Positions 1 through 8,736 of a stretch of 64,000 nucleotides of DNA are shown here, piece by piece. The position numbers and the translations under genes were made by a program. This DNA comes from Deltaproteobacteria bacterium (lineage in GTDB: Bacteria; Myxococcota_A; Polyangia; JAAYKL01), in NCBI GenBank assembly GCA_016935665.1, contig JAFGQN010000077.1, positions 36,456 to 100,455 on the forward strand, in the 5' to 3' direction. The notes below the pieces were generated by a model, which worked only from the letters and a program-made list of their open reading frames with translations, was not told the origin of the DNA and searched no databases. How positions within the stretch are numbered: the stretch's first letter is position 1; each line of letters begins with the position of its first letter.

Positions 1-1173
1 GAGACAACCGACGCGGATGATAACGATGATGATGATGGCGACGATGGTGACGATGACGATGATGACGATGATGAGACGAGTGACAGCGATGACAGCGATG
101 ACAGCGATGACAGCGATGACAGCGATGATGAGGACGATATCGATGTCGATGATAAAAAGGATTCAGACACTTCCTTGCTCATTCATTCGGACATGGATGG
201 TGATGGGTTTACACCGGCAGAGGGGGATTGCGATGATTCTGCACCACTGATAAATCCACTGGCCCTCGAAATCATTGAGGAAGCAGATCCCGTGGACAAT
301 GACTGCGATGGCAGCTTCGCAACGCGCTCTGCCTGCGACCTGGAAGCGTCCGGAAATGATGCATTGTCACTGGCAGCCGCGATGAATCTGTGCGATGAGC
401 GATTTCTGATTGGGGCAAAACGGGTATTTTCGGCAGAGAAAGGCGATGTCGCATATGCCACTGCAGAGTATCTGGGCAGCAATACCTGTCTGGTTCCACG
501 GGAAGGCGCGCGCATGGCACTGATGGGGACGGGCCCGGTTGATTCATCAAATCCCAACAACAATATGCCAATAGATGGTTTGACGTTTATCGATGACAAC
601 GGCGTCAGCAGTGTTCTGAAACCCGATTTCGATGACCCTCAACCCCTCTATCAGGCAAACACCCCTTCCACTCCGGGCATGGAAGATGTGGATATTTGCG
701 ATGTTTCACAACTGCAACTGACGTTACGTGCGCCTTCCAACGCTGCGGGCTTCAGTTTCGATTTTGTTTTTGCATCATCCGAATACGATGAATGGATTGA
801 TCAGGGATTTAACGACACCTTCTATGCCATTCTCGAGTTTGACGGATTAAATGATGGCGCCACAACCAACATCTCTTTTGACAGCAATGATAACGAAATT
901 GAGGTGGACAGTAACTTCTTCGAAAACGCCGAGTTCACCTGCGATGAAAGTGGTTCCGGATGGTCTCCAACAGTAACTGACAAAGCGGGTTCCACGGGCT
1001 GGTTGCGCACCAGCTGGCGATTGAACGCGCCTGGTAAACCATTTACCCTCACCTTTTCCATCCATGATGAAGGCGACTGTCTCTGGGATTCCGCTGTATT
1101 TCTGGACAATTTTCAGTGGATAACCGATGACGTGGAAATAATTCCGGAAACCAAACCAATCATTCTTGAATAA
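1..1173 (+). CDS. Choice-of-anchor L domain surface protein with Asp/Ser repeat (5' partial)
   Basis: The reading frame is open from base 1, so the start and any signal peptide lie to the left; 390 residues are visible. The N-terminal part is a very acidic Asp/Ser repeat, followed by a MopE-type putative metal-binding motif (DMDGDGFTPAEGDCDD, then DNDCDG). The rest resembles the choice-of-anchor L domain: it ends in the FVFASSEYDEWIDQGFNDTF stretch and a later LDNFQW. Such proteins are usually exported and surface-attached in Myxococcota-like bacteria; binding of calcium by the Asp-rich part is inferred. The track entry beginning at 175 is only an internal Met. It is convergent with glnK. Function is otherwise unknown. 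Confidence 0.8.
   Translation, partial: ETTDADDNDDDDGDDGDDDDDDDDETSDSDDSDDSDDSDDSDDEDDIDVDDKKDSDTSLLIHSDMDGDGFTPAEGDCDDSAPLINPLALEIIEEADPVDNDCDGSFATRSACDLEASGNDALSLAAAMNLCDERFLIGAKRVFSAEKGDVAYATAEYLGSNTCLVPREGARMALMGTGPVDSSNPNNNMPIDGLTFIDDNGVSSVLKPDFDDPQPLYQANTPSTPGMEDVDICDVSQLQLTLRAPSNAAGFSFDFVFASSEYDEWIDQGFNDTFYAILEFDGLNDGATTNISFDSNDNEIEVDSNFFENAEFTCDESGSGWSPTVTDKAGSTGWLRTSWRLNAPGKPFTLTFSIHDEGDCLWDSAVFLDNFQWITDDVEIIPETKPIILE
19..126 (+). repeat. Asp/Ser-coding simple repeat (GAT/GAC runs and five GACAGCGAT units)
   Basis: Short GAT/GAC runs are followed by five exact tandem copies of the 9-mer GACAGCGAT (82-126), encoding Asp-Ser-Asp units. It lies in frame inside the first CDS, so it is a protein-level repeat, probably length-variable by slippage. 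Confidence 0.85.
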
Positions 1174-1357
1174 CCCGCTGAACACCGCGCATCATTTAAC
1201 CCACAAGAACGCTACTGCACAATGGAACCAATGTTTATGCACCTCCTTATGCGCATTTAACGAATAAAATTGGAATAGCACAAAATTGTCCTGACAAGTT
1301 GGAGGATTCTACGGCAAACAACTTTGGGGATAATTCATGGAAGGGAGGAACAGTAAA

Positions 1358-1699
1358 TCAGCCTATGGCTTCTTCGCCTTCTTCGCCTGTACGGATGCGG
1401 ATGCACTCAGGCAAATCGAGAATGAAAATTTTGCCATCGCCAATAGTGTCCGTTCGCGCCCCCTTTATGATAGCGTCGATAGTGGCCTTTTTAAATTCAT
1501 CATTCACGGCGATTTCCAAACGCACCTTTTTGAGCAGATTTACTTCTATTTCAACTCCGCGATAATGCTCCGCATAGCCACCCTGCGCACCGCAACCAAG
1601 CGCGTTGGTTACAGACATTTTTTTAATGTCGGCCGCGTACAAAGACTGCTTTACATCATTGAGGCGTTCCGGCTGAATATATGCGATAATTAGTTTCAT
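1358..1699 (-). CDS. glnK: PII-family nitrogen regulatory protein (GlnK/GlnB-like)
   Basis: The protein has 113 residues, the usual PII length. It carries the PII fold signatures HYRGVEIEV (T-loop base), GDGKIF and IRIRTGEE. Family knowledge: PII trimers bind ATP/ADP and 2-oxoglutarate and, next to amtB, dock on and block the ammonium channel. Gln39 and Lys58 for 2-oxoglutarate binding appear to be kept. The T-loop is unusual: by alignment with E. coli GlnB, residue 51, the uridylylated Tyr, is Ile here, and residues 35-41 read GCGAQGG instead of GFGRQKG. Uridylylation at the classical site is therefore impossible. It lies 50 nt downstream of amtB on the same strand, so it is probably co-transcribed. 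The symbol is assigned by context. Confidence 0.93.
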   Translation of the reverse strand: MKLIIAYIQPERLNDVKQSLYAADIKKMSVTNALGCGAQGGYAEHYRGVEIEVNLLKKVRLEIAVNDEFKKATIDAIIKGARTDTIGDGKIFILDLPECIRIRTGEEGEEAIG

Positions 1700-1749
1700 T
1701 GTTCTATCTCCTTTGAAAAATCAGTTGGTTTCATCTCGTTTGGGGTAAA

Positions 1750-3102
1750 TCACTGGTTGAGATAAATCTGAAAGCCGGCATAGGCTTCGGAACCATGCTC
1801 TGACAAATCCAGACCTTTTATCTCTTCTTCTTTGCTTACGCGCAGACCAACTGTCTTTTTGATTGCGAAGAACAGTATGAAACCAACAATGAATGCCCAT
1901 CCGAAAGCGGCGGCCACACCGATGGCCTGAACGCCGAGCTGATGCGCACCACCGCCATAAAACAGACCGGTGTTGGCTTCACCGATACCCAATGCTGCTT
2001 CCGCATTAAATAGCCCGGCTGCCAGCGTTCCCCATGCACCGCAAACACCGTGCACACTAATGGCGCCGACCGGATCGTCCACTTTAAAAATGGCATCAAA
2101 AAGGAGAATGCTGAAAACTACAATCACACCAGCCACAAGACCGATAAGGATGGCGCCCATGGGCGTAACGGTGGCGCAGGGTGCAGTAATACCTACGAGC
2201 CCGGCCAGCGCACCGTTCAATGTCATAGATGCATCGGGTTTTTTAAACAGAATCCAGCCTGTTATTAACGCGCCAATCACACCAGCGGCGGCGGCGAGGT
2301 TGGTTGTCACTGCGATACGACCGATAGAACCGTCGCCAGTGGTGGTGGAACCGGGGTTGAAACCGAACCAGCCAAACCACAGCAGGAACACGCCCAGTGC
2401 GGCGAATGTCATATTGTGCCCCAGAATCGCCCTTGGCTTTTTATCGGGGCCATACTTGCCCAAACGCGGTCCAATAACGATAGCGCCAGCCAATGCCACC
2501 CAACCGCCTACGGAGTGAACCACCGTTGAACCAGCGAAGTCAACAAAACCCATCCCTTCCAGCCAGCCGCTGCCTTTGAAAAGACTTCCCCATGCCCATG
2601 AACCAAAAACCGGATAGATGAGCATGGTGACAATAACGCTGTAAATAAGATAAGAACCGAACTTAGTTCTTTCCGCCATGGCACCCGAAACGATAGTGGC
2701 TGCCGTCGCAGCAAAAACGGTCTGGAACATCAGAAATGTATAATCCCAAGCGTCTCCAGTGGCTTCGGAGAGCATGAAATCCGTGGTACCGAAAAGCCCA
2801 TTGGTGGCACCAAACATCAATCCAAACCCTACAAAAAGAAAACCCAGTGAACCGATGGAGAAGTCCATCAGATTCTTCATAATGATATTGACTGCGTTTT
2901 TAGCGCGTGTGAAACCAGCTTCCACAAGGGCAAAACCTGCCTGCATGAGGAAAACGAGAAATGCAGCAACAACTGTCCAAACAACGTTCAAATTGGTCTG
3001 AACCTGTTCTGCAGCAGCCGCAGCATCAGCTTCAGCAGCAAAAGAGGTCGTGCTAAGTAGCATCAGTATACCTGCCAACACTAAGGCGAAATAACGTTTC
3101 AT
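1750..3102 (-). CDS. amtB: Ammonium transporter AmtB
   Basis: The 450-residue protein starts with a signal peptide (MKRYFALVLAGILMLLSTTSFAAEA), as in proteobacterial Amt proteins, followed by about 11 hydrophobic segments. The two pore histidines are visible in STVVHSVGGW (about His196) and SVHGVCGAWG (about His351). The protein conducts ammonium across the inner membrane. The gene is first in a pair with glnK and sits behind a sigma-54-type promoter about 120 nt upstream, consistent with NtrC-type induction under nitrogen limitation. No defect is seen. Confidence 0.97.
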   Translation of the reverse strand: MKRYFALVLAGILMLLSTTSFAAEADAAAAAEQVQTNLNVVWTVVAAFLVFLMQAGFALVEAGFTRAKNAVNIIMKNLMDFSIGSLGFLFVGFGLMFGATNGLFGTTDFMLSEATGDAWDYTFLMFQTVFAATAATIVSGAMAERTKFGSYLIYSVIVTMLIYPVFGSWAWGSLFKGSGWLEGMGFVDFAGSTVVHSVGGWVALAGAIVIGPRLGKYGPDKKPRAILGHNMTFAALGVFLLWFGWFGFNPGSTTTGDGSIGRIAVTTNLAAAAGVIGALITGWILFKKPDASMTLNGALAGLVGITAPCATVTPMGAILIGLVAGVIVVFSILLFDAIFKVDDPVGAISVHGVCGAWGTLAAGLFNAEAALGIGEANTGLFYGGGAHQLGVQAIGVAAAFGWAFIVGFILFFAIKKTVGLRVSKEEEIKGLDLSEHGSEAYAGFQIYLNQ

Positions 3103-3446
3103 GATTTCACACTCATCCTTTCCTTACATTTACGGTGTTGAGCATAAATGCAAAATGGTTTTCGATGTCGATAAGTCCTGAACGAACGTCCCGCAGGTAC
3201 CGCGTCAGGAACGCACTTCCATATCAGCAGTTGCCGTGCCATCTTCGTCGCACACAATATAATATTCTGATATCATTTGACTTTTTACTGTTTACAAAAA
3301 ATGTTCAACAGTGTAATCACGCTACATTTTTGTACTTATCAGTAATTAAACAACATAATTGTAGCGACGTTCCGATAAAAAACCTAAAACACAACAACAA
3401 AATCGACATATGATTTAAAACAGTTTTATAATGACCAATTTTGTGT
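3103..3446. other. Intergenic region upstream of amtB
   Basis: This AT-rich gap separates the amtB start from the 3' end of the next minus-strand gene. It holds the sigma-54 promoter listed separately. I see no ORF or stable RNA in the remainder. Confidence 0.6.
3226..3241 (-). promoter_or_regulatory. Sigma-54 (RpoN) -24/-12 promoter of amtB-glnK
   Basis: On the minus strand the sequence reads TGGCACGGCAACTGCT. It matches TGGCACRNNNNTTGCW at every fixed position except one (C for T), with correct GG/GC spacing. It lies 124 nt before the amtB ATG, giving a leader of about 110 nt. Nitrogen-regulated amtB-glnK operons commonly use this promoter class. NtrC-binding sites were not identified. Confidence 0.75.
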
Positions 3447-3986
3447 CTAAATCTGACCGAATGCCCACAACCATTTCAGCATGAGTCCCATTTCATGTGC
3501 GATACCATGAGCATCCAACGGAAAGGTGAAAATTGGACGATAATACACCTGGAGAAACAAAAGGCTGCCGCGACGCGGGGTATATACCGGAAAGGACAAG
3601 CCAACGAACCCATTCCAGAGATGTCTTCCCATTGTGTCCGGCAAACCAAATGCATAGCCGGTTCCAATGTTAAACACTGCCACATTCACCCCAAGCTCCA
3701 CAGTAGGCAATACAACCGTTTCGTCGCCATTGGTAGCGAATTTACCACCTCCTGTGACCCACCACGAAAATGGGGACCACATCTTTTGAAACCAGGTAAA
3801 CTCCAGCCCCTGCAAATAGGCGTTGGAAAGATTCCCTCCACGCAGATACGCAAAACTGCCACCCAACGTAATGCCTGGGCCCGGCTTCCATCCGCCCTGT
3901 GGTGGTCTTCCCGAGGGGTGCAACGCCAATGCCACCGATGACCAGAACAAAACAATTGCGAATATTGTAATCTTAAAAAATTTCAT
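3447..3986 (-). CDS. Hypothetical exported protein, probably a small outer-membrane barrel
   Basis: The protein has 179 residues with an N-terminal signal peptide (MKFFKITIFAIVLFWSSVALA). The mature part is rich in Gly and aromatic residues in alternating patterns (GITLGGSFAYLRGG, WWVTGGGKF, FVGLSFPVY), which suggests amphipathic beta strands of a small barrel. I recognise no family. It is transcribed toward amtB but is separated from it by more than 300 nt, so it is likely an independent unit. Confidence 0.6.
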   Translation of the reverse strand: MKFFKITIFAIVLFWSSVALALHPSGRPPQGGWKPGPGITLGGSFAYLRGGNLSNAYLQGLEFTWFQKMWSPFSWWVTGGGKFATNGDETVVLPTVELGVNVAVFNIGTGYAFGLPDTMGRHLWNGFVGLSFPVYTPRRGSLLFLQVYYRPIFTFPLDAHGIAHEMGLMLKWLWAFGQI

Positions 3987-4064
3987 ACTTTTATCATTGT
4001 AACGAATAATACGGTTTTTTCTAAATCTTTAGACATCTGTACTCAGGTTCGGTAGAAAGAAACA

Positions 4065-4793
4065 GTGAACAACTCTAATAAAAAAAACTCCAAAATCAAC
4101 AGGAGCCAGTCCATCGTCGCGGAACGCGACCCCATTTCTGACATCCGCGTTCCACTGATGATTCTGTTTCTTTGGGCCGCCGTTTCCAGTTTCTATATCG
4201 ACTTGCCTTCATGGGTAACCCTTCCCGTAGCGGCAGTGGTCGCAGCAACATGGGCAATCATCCGAGAACGTGGATTGATTATCGCCCTCTCGATAAACTG
4301 GAAAACTTATTGGGTTCTGCTTGCACCCATCGTTTCGTTTTTACTCTATGCATTGCTGGATGTGGCTATTCAATCCGTCAGCGTCTCGCTCATCAGCGGT
4401 GGCGGCCTCAACGGAAACAGAGAACTGCCTGCCCTTTTTACATGGCTCGTCTCTCTCAGAGCTTCGGCGGGAGACATTCCTCCAGTGCTTCTCGGTCTTG
4501 GCGGCGCCATCGTCCTTGGAATCGGGGAAGAATTCTTTTGGCGTGGTTTTGTCCAGACAAGACTAATGCTCGTAATTGGACACGGCACAGCTTCGCTTAT
4601 TACAGCCATATTATACGGCGTATTTTATCTGTTTGCGCTGGGCACTATGGCTGCTGTGCTTTCGTTGTTCCTTGGTATTGTCCTTTCCATGTTCACACTG
4701 CGTTCAAGGTCGCTTCTGCCAGCCATTTTGTGTCATGCCAGTTTTCTGATTTTCAGTCTGTGGCTGCGCCCCGACATTTCGGGGATCGTGTAG
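4065..4793 (+). CDS. CPBP-family (CAAX protease/bacteriocin-processing type) membrane protein
   Basis: The 242-residue integral membrane protein starts at GTG and has about six to seven hydrophobic segments after a polar N-terminus. It contains the glutamate motif GEEFFWRGFVQTR (EExxxR), typical of intramembrane CPBP/Abi proteases, and a late His in LPAILCHASFL. The expected second motif, FxxxH in the following helix, reads ILYGVFYLFAL and lacks the His. The protein may be a divergent or catalytically altered member. No substrate can be inferred from neighbours. Confidence 0.7.
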   Translation: MNNSNKKNSKINRSQSIVAERDPISDIRVPLMILFLWAAVSSFYIDLPSWVTLPVAAVVAATWAIIRERGLIIALSINWKTYWVLLAPIVSFLLYALLDVAIQSVSVSLISGGGLNGNRELPALFTWLVSLRASAGDIPPVLLGLGGAIVLGIGEEFFWRGFVQTRLMLVIGHGTASLITAILYGVFYLFALGTMAAVLSLFLGIVLSMFTLRSRSLLPAILCHASFLIFSLWLRPDISGIV

Positions 4794-4945
4794 TCGCGGA
4801 CATAAGAGAATACCAATTGGGGCATTGTCAATTAATCCAAAGCGGCATATGGAAAACAAACGGATTGATTCATATATCGTTTATTCAATACATCTGGAAC
4901 GGTATGCGACATCAGATGACAAATACTACCCACATGGAGTTCCCA

Positions 4946-5470
4946 ATGAATATTTTTAAACTGTTTCAAATTGTACCTGAGAAAAAACAGGAATTCGGAC
5001 AGTTGTTTGACCGCATCTCCCAGCTGGGCGAACAGTTGTCAGATACGGACTTAAAAAAGGTTACTGCCACAGCTGGCCTGTATGGACGTATCGCGTATGC
5101 CGATACGGAAATCACACCGGATGAAGTTGAAAAAATAAAATCTATACTGGCCACCGACACCGGACTTTCAAAAAAATCGAGCGCTATTGTGACAACGCTG
5201 ATGCTGGAAAACAAAGTGGAGTTGCTGACTCTGGAAGAACACTTTTACACCAGGCTGGCAAATGAATGCATGACTGTCGATGAAAAAAAGTCTCTTTTAA
5301 AAAAAATGTTTCAAATCGCTGCGGCAGATGGAACTATTTGTCTTGAGGAAGAAAATCAGCTCTACGGTGTTGCCAGCCACTTGAAATTGTCCAGACAGGA
5401 AATTGTCGAGCTGAAACGAGAATTCAAAGAATACCTATCCGTTTTCCAATCCGGAAGCCAACAACGTTGA
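4946..5470 (+). CDS. TerB-like (tellurite-resistance TerB family) protein
   Basis: I place the start at 4946, where GGAG sits 6 nt upstream of ATG and gives 174 residues; the track ORF from 4172 is an upstream read-through. The all-helical protein shows the TerB pattern of two similar helical repeats: GLYGRIAYADTEITPDEVEKI and later MFQIAAADGTICLEEENQLYGVASHLKLS, each with an acidic, metal-binding-like loop (ADTEIT, ADGTI). TerB-like domains occur in metal-stress and membrane-associated systems; the role here is unknown. It ends 14 nt from the convergent ftsZ. Confidence 0.8.
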   Translation: MNIFKLFQIVPEKKQEFGQLFDRISQLGEQLSDTDLKKVTATAGLYGRIAYADTEITPDEVEKIKSILATDTGLSKKSSAIVTTLMLENKVELLTLEEHFYTRLANECMTVDEKKSLLKKMFQIAAADGTICLEEENQLYGVASHLKLSRQEIVELKREFKEYLSVFQSGSQQR

Positions 5471-5484
5471 AGATAAAAAAGTGC

Positions 5485-6696
5485 TTAATCGTGGTGATGT
5501 TGTTTTCTGATAAACGCAGGAATGTCAAGATCGTTGCCATGTGGCATGGACGCGCGCGGAACCGCAGCTGCTGAACGCGTCATATTTTGACCGCCACCAC
5601 TCACGGACGAGGCGTCCTGGGGTTCGCGCGCACCACTTGCAGACGGAATCGAAGGGCGATTGCTCTGCGCGACACAGGAATCCTTATATGCCGATTGAGG
5701 TGAGTAGCTGTTGCGATATCCCCCATGGTGCATCATGGATTCCTCCTGTTGAAATCCAGTTGCGATAACTGTGCATTTTACCTCTTCACACGGTTCTTCC
5801 AAAGTCACGTATCCAAAAATGATGTGAGCATCTTCATCTGCAGCTTCTTCAATCATGGTGACCGCATCCGCCACTTCATTCATGGTCATGTCCGGTCCAC
5901 CCGTAATATTAATCAAAATACCAGTGGCGCCATTGATTTTCACATCATCCAACAGCGGGCTGTTAATTGCCATTTCGGCCGCTTCCACAGCACGATTCGG
6001 TCCTTTACCATATCCCGTTCCCATCAGTGCGCGACCACGATTGGTCATAATTGTGCGAACATCAGCAAAATCCACGTTGATCTGTCCGCGAATAGTGATG
6101 AGATCAGAGATACCCCGTACGGCATTGCAAAGTACCTGATCGGCGAAGCAGAACGCGTCATTAATGGTCAGATTCTGTTCCAGCGACAGGAGGCTTTCAT
6201 TGGGAATCACAATCTGTGTATCCACTTCTTCGCCCAGTGCCATGATTCCCTCTTCGGCAAAGCGAGACCGCCGGCGACCTTCAAAGCGGAAGGGTTTTGT
6301 GACAACCCCAACAGTTAATGCATCAACCTCTTTGGCCACCTGAGCGACGATTGAGGCAGCGCCAGTTCCAGTGCCACCCCCCATTCCGGCGGCGATAAAA
6401 ACCATATCTGAACCGCGAAGGATTTCTTCCAGAGTGGAAACGTCTTCCAGTGCTGCCTTGCGTCCAATTTCAGGGTGACCACCTGCGCCAAGTCCTTTTG
6501 TCAAATTGGTGCCAATTTGAATTTTGTTGGTCGCTGGATTGGCTTCCAGCGCCTGATGGTCGGTATTGACGACCACAAACTCGACTCCTTCAATTTGCTC
6601 TGCGATCATATTTGCCACGGCGTTTCCGCCACCACCGCCCACACCTACCACTTTAATTTTGGCATGCTGGTCCATTCCGTCTAATTCAAAACGCAT
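5485..6696 (-). CDS. ftsZ: Cell division protein FtsZ
   Basis: The tubulin-like GTPase of the division ring has 403 residues. The GTP-binding signature GMGGGTGTGAA is at residues 104-114, and the T7-loop synergy motif NVDFAD is at about 207-212. After about residue 320 a short Ser/Gln-rich linker leads to the conserved C-terminal tail DLDIPAFIRKQ, the FtsA-docking peptide. The GGGAGG ribosome-binding site supports the start. ftsA lies upstream on the same strand with an 89-nt gap. No truncation is seen. Confidence 0.98.
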   Translation of the reverse strand: MRFELDGMDQHAKIKVVGVGGGGGNAVANMIAEQIEGVEFVVVNTDHQALEANPATNKIQIGTNLTKGLGAGGHPEIGRKAALEDVSTLEEILRGSDMVFIAAGMGGGTGTGAASIVAQVAKEVDALTVGVVTKPFRFEGRRRSRFAEEGIMALGEEVDTQIVIPNESLLSLEQNLTINDAFCFADQVLCNAVRGISDLITIRGQINVDFADVRTIMTNRGRALMGTGYGKGPNRAVEAAEMAINSPLLDDVKINGATGILINITGGPDMTMNEVADAVTMIEEAADEDAHIIFGYVTLEEPCEEVKCTVIATGFQQEESMMHHGGYRNSYSPQSAYKDSCVAQSNRPSIPSASGAREPQDASSVSGGGQNMTRSAAAVPRASMPHGNDLDIPAFIRKQHHHD

Positions 6697-6785
6697 GAAA
6701 TCCTCCCGAATTCCTATTCAATTTTTTTGCCGTATTTGCTACAACCACTGCCGGTGAAACACCGCGCCTCGCAGCAGTTGCACAG

Positions 6786-8021
6786 TTAAAATATTTCTCT
6801 AAACCACCCGGACATACGCCCGAGTACTTTTGAATACACTTTGTCTTCTCTGACACGAATGACTGTTCCGGTCGTATCGGTGTCATGCATCGCGCCATAA
6901 TTCACCAGTCCCGCGCCCGTGGCGTAAATGGGATTGGCCACCATATCAGCCATTCCCCCAAAACCGAATGGGATGCCACGACGCACTGGCATCCCTGTCG
7001 TTTCTTCTGCCATCTCCGGTAACCCTTCGAGCAGAGTGGCGCCACCGGTCACAACCAGACCACTGGCCAATAAGTCCGCATATCCGCTCTCCAGAATCGC
7101 CCGATGAACGAGCATAAAAATTTCTTCAACTCTAGGCTCAATAATGTGGGCCAGAACTTCTCTGGGTTGTTCAATGGGGGGACGTCCACCCACTGAAGGC
7201 ACCAGGATTGTTTCGTCCGGATCCACCAGTTTCACCATGGCACAACCGTGATTCTGTTTAATGCGTTCCGCTTCGGCTTTGGGAGTTCTTAAGCCCATCG
7301 CCACGTCAGACGTCAGATGCTTGCCGCCAACAGATATAACCGACGTATGCGCCACAGCACCATCCACATAAATAATAAGGTCCGTTGTACCACCGCCGAT
7401 GTCCACCATTGCGACACCGAGTTCTTTTTCGTCATCATGTAAAACGGATTCGGCCGAAGCGATCTGCTCCAATACAATGTCCGCCACATCCAGACCACAA
7501 CGCTGCGCACATTTAACAATGTTCTGCGCGGATGTCACAGCGCCGGTAATAATGTGAACGCGGCCTTCAAGACGAACGCCATTCATTCCCACCGGGTTTT
7601 TAACCCCTTCCTGATCGTCCACCACATAGCCTTGCGGTATCGCATGAATCACTTCCCTGTCCAGGGGAATTGCCACCGCTTTCGCCTGCTCAATGACTCT
7701 TTCCACGTCGCCCTGTGAAATTTCCCTGTTTTTTACCGCCACAATACCATTGTTATTGAACGAAGAAATATGTCCGCCGGCAATTCCCGCATACACGGTT
7801 GAAATCTCAACCCCCGCCATTTGCTCCGCTTCTTCAATGGCCCGGGTGATCGAATTGCAGGTGGCGTCTATGTTTACAACCACGCCTTTGTGCAATCCCG
7901 CGGAAGGATGCGAGCCAATACCAATAATGTCTGTCCCCTCTTCATTCACTTCACCAACAACGGCTGCCACTTTCGTCGTTCCAATATCGAGTCCTACGAT
8001 AATATCACCGCATTTTGCCAT
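6786..8021 (-). CDS. ftsA: Cell division protein FtsA
   Basis: The actin-like ATPase that anchors FtsZ to the membrane has 411 residues. It shows phosphate-1 GLDIGTTKVAAVVGEV near the N-terminus, phosphate-2 VDIGGGTTDLIIY and adenosine motif VVTGGATLLEG. It ends in the short amphipathic helix MSGWFREIF, the membrane-targeting element. It is followed by ftsZ. The usual upstream ftsQ and mur genes are absent; instead there is a gap of about 715 nt. Confidence 0.97.
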   Translation of the reverse strand: MAKCGDIIVGLDIGTTKVAAVVGEVNEEGTDIIGIGSHPSAGLHKGVVVNIDATCNSITRAIEEAEQMAGVEISTVYAGIAGGHISSFNNNGIVAVKNREISQGDVERVIEQAKAVAIPLDREVIHAIPQGYVVDDQEGVKNPVGMNGVRLEGRVHIITGAVTSAQNIVKCAQRCGLDVADIVLEQIASAESVLHDDEKELGVAMVDIGGGTTDLIIYVDGAVAHTSVISVGGKHLTSDVAMGLRTPKAEAERIKQNHGCAMVKLVDPDETILVPSVGGRPPIEQPREVLAHIIEPRVEEIFMLVHRAILESGYADLLASGLVVTGGATLLEGLPEMAEETTGMPVRRGIPFGFGGMADMVANPIYATGAGLVNYGAMHDTDTTGTVIRVREDKVYSKVLGRMSGWFREIF

Positions 8022-8736
8022 TCAAATTACCTATCCTTCTTCAGCGAATCGCGCCACCGATCGGCTGTTTATCCAGTCTGATCATTTCGGCATAAAAACA
8101 ACTTTTAACTGGCGGACTGTTAACCTGTTGTCCCGGGGCTGAAATACAGGAACGCAAGATGCCTGTTTTAAATTATTTCTCCTGCCCCGTGCCCTTTCCG
8201 TTTTTCAACTGAGCGCATTTGACAGAATTCCGATTCAGCCTATCGAGCAAACCGAAATAATCGCTTAGGTGTCACAGTGGCATGTCAGGATAATCAGAAT
8301 CAAATTTTTGACCCAAAAAAAATGACAAAACCCCGTTTCCACACAACTCCCCAATTCAGAATAATCTCTTCACATTATCGACCGTTAGAGTGATTATCAA
8401 ACAACACATCAATATCATTGAAAAAAGGTGTAAGGGCGCATCAAAACAGGTCATCAGCTCTTTTATCTGTTCCCCAAAAAATTGAATTTTGTGTTGAAAC
8501 TGAATTCTGATGAAAAACACTACCTATTCATCTTGAAACCGATTGCTCCCCGCGAAATCAAACGCCCGAGAATTGGTTGCACGATTAACACAGATAAAGT
8601 CATCCGATGCGAGAAACGGTCAGGCGCTTTCCAAGCGTATTGATACTGATGAAAATTGAATCAGATGAACAACAGATATATTGCAAAATATTCATTACTA
8701 AAATGGGGAATATAAAACAAAGCGAGGATAGAAGAA
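8022..8736. other. Long AT-rich intergenic region upstream of ftsA
   Basis: About 715 nt lie between the ftsA start and the 3' end of the fusion gene on the same strand. No ORF of convincing quality, tRNA or repeat is visible. It probably contains the ftsAZ promoter and leader, but no clear -35/-10 pair stands out. Confidence 0.5.

Noticed and set aside
82-126. Tandem 9-mers considered as a CRISPR-like or iteron array
   Set aside because: The units are contiguous without spacers and in frame within a protein, so they are coding repeats.
4172-4945. N-terminal 258 residues of the 432-residue track ORF as part of the TerB-like protein
   Set aside because: That part overlaps the CPBP-type gene in another frame; a proper ribosome-binding site sits before ATG 4946.
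8022-8300. Possible riboswitch (a GGCAGGAG and GCCACTGTGA-like pair reminiscent of a cobalamin element) upstream of ftsA
   Set aside because: The B12-box and core elements do not line up in the required order, and ftsA is not a typical target.
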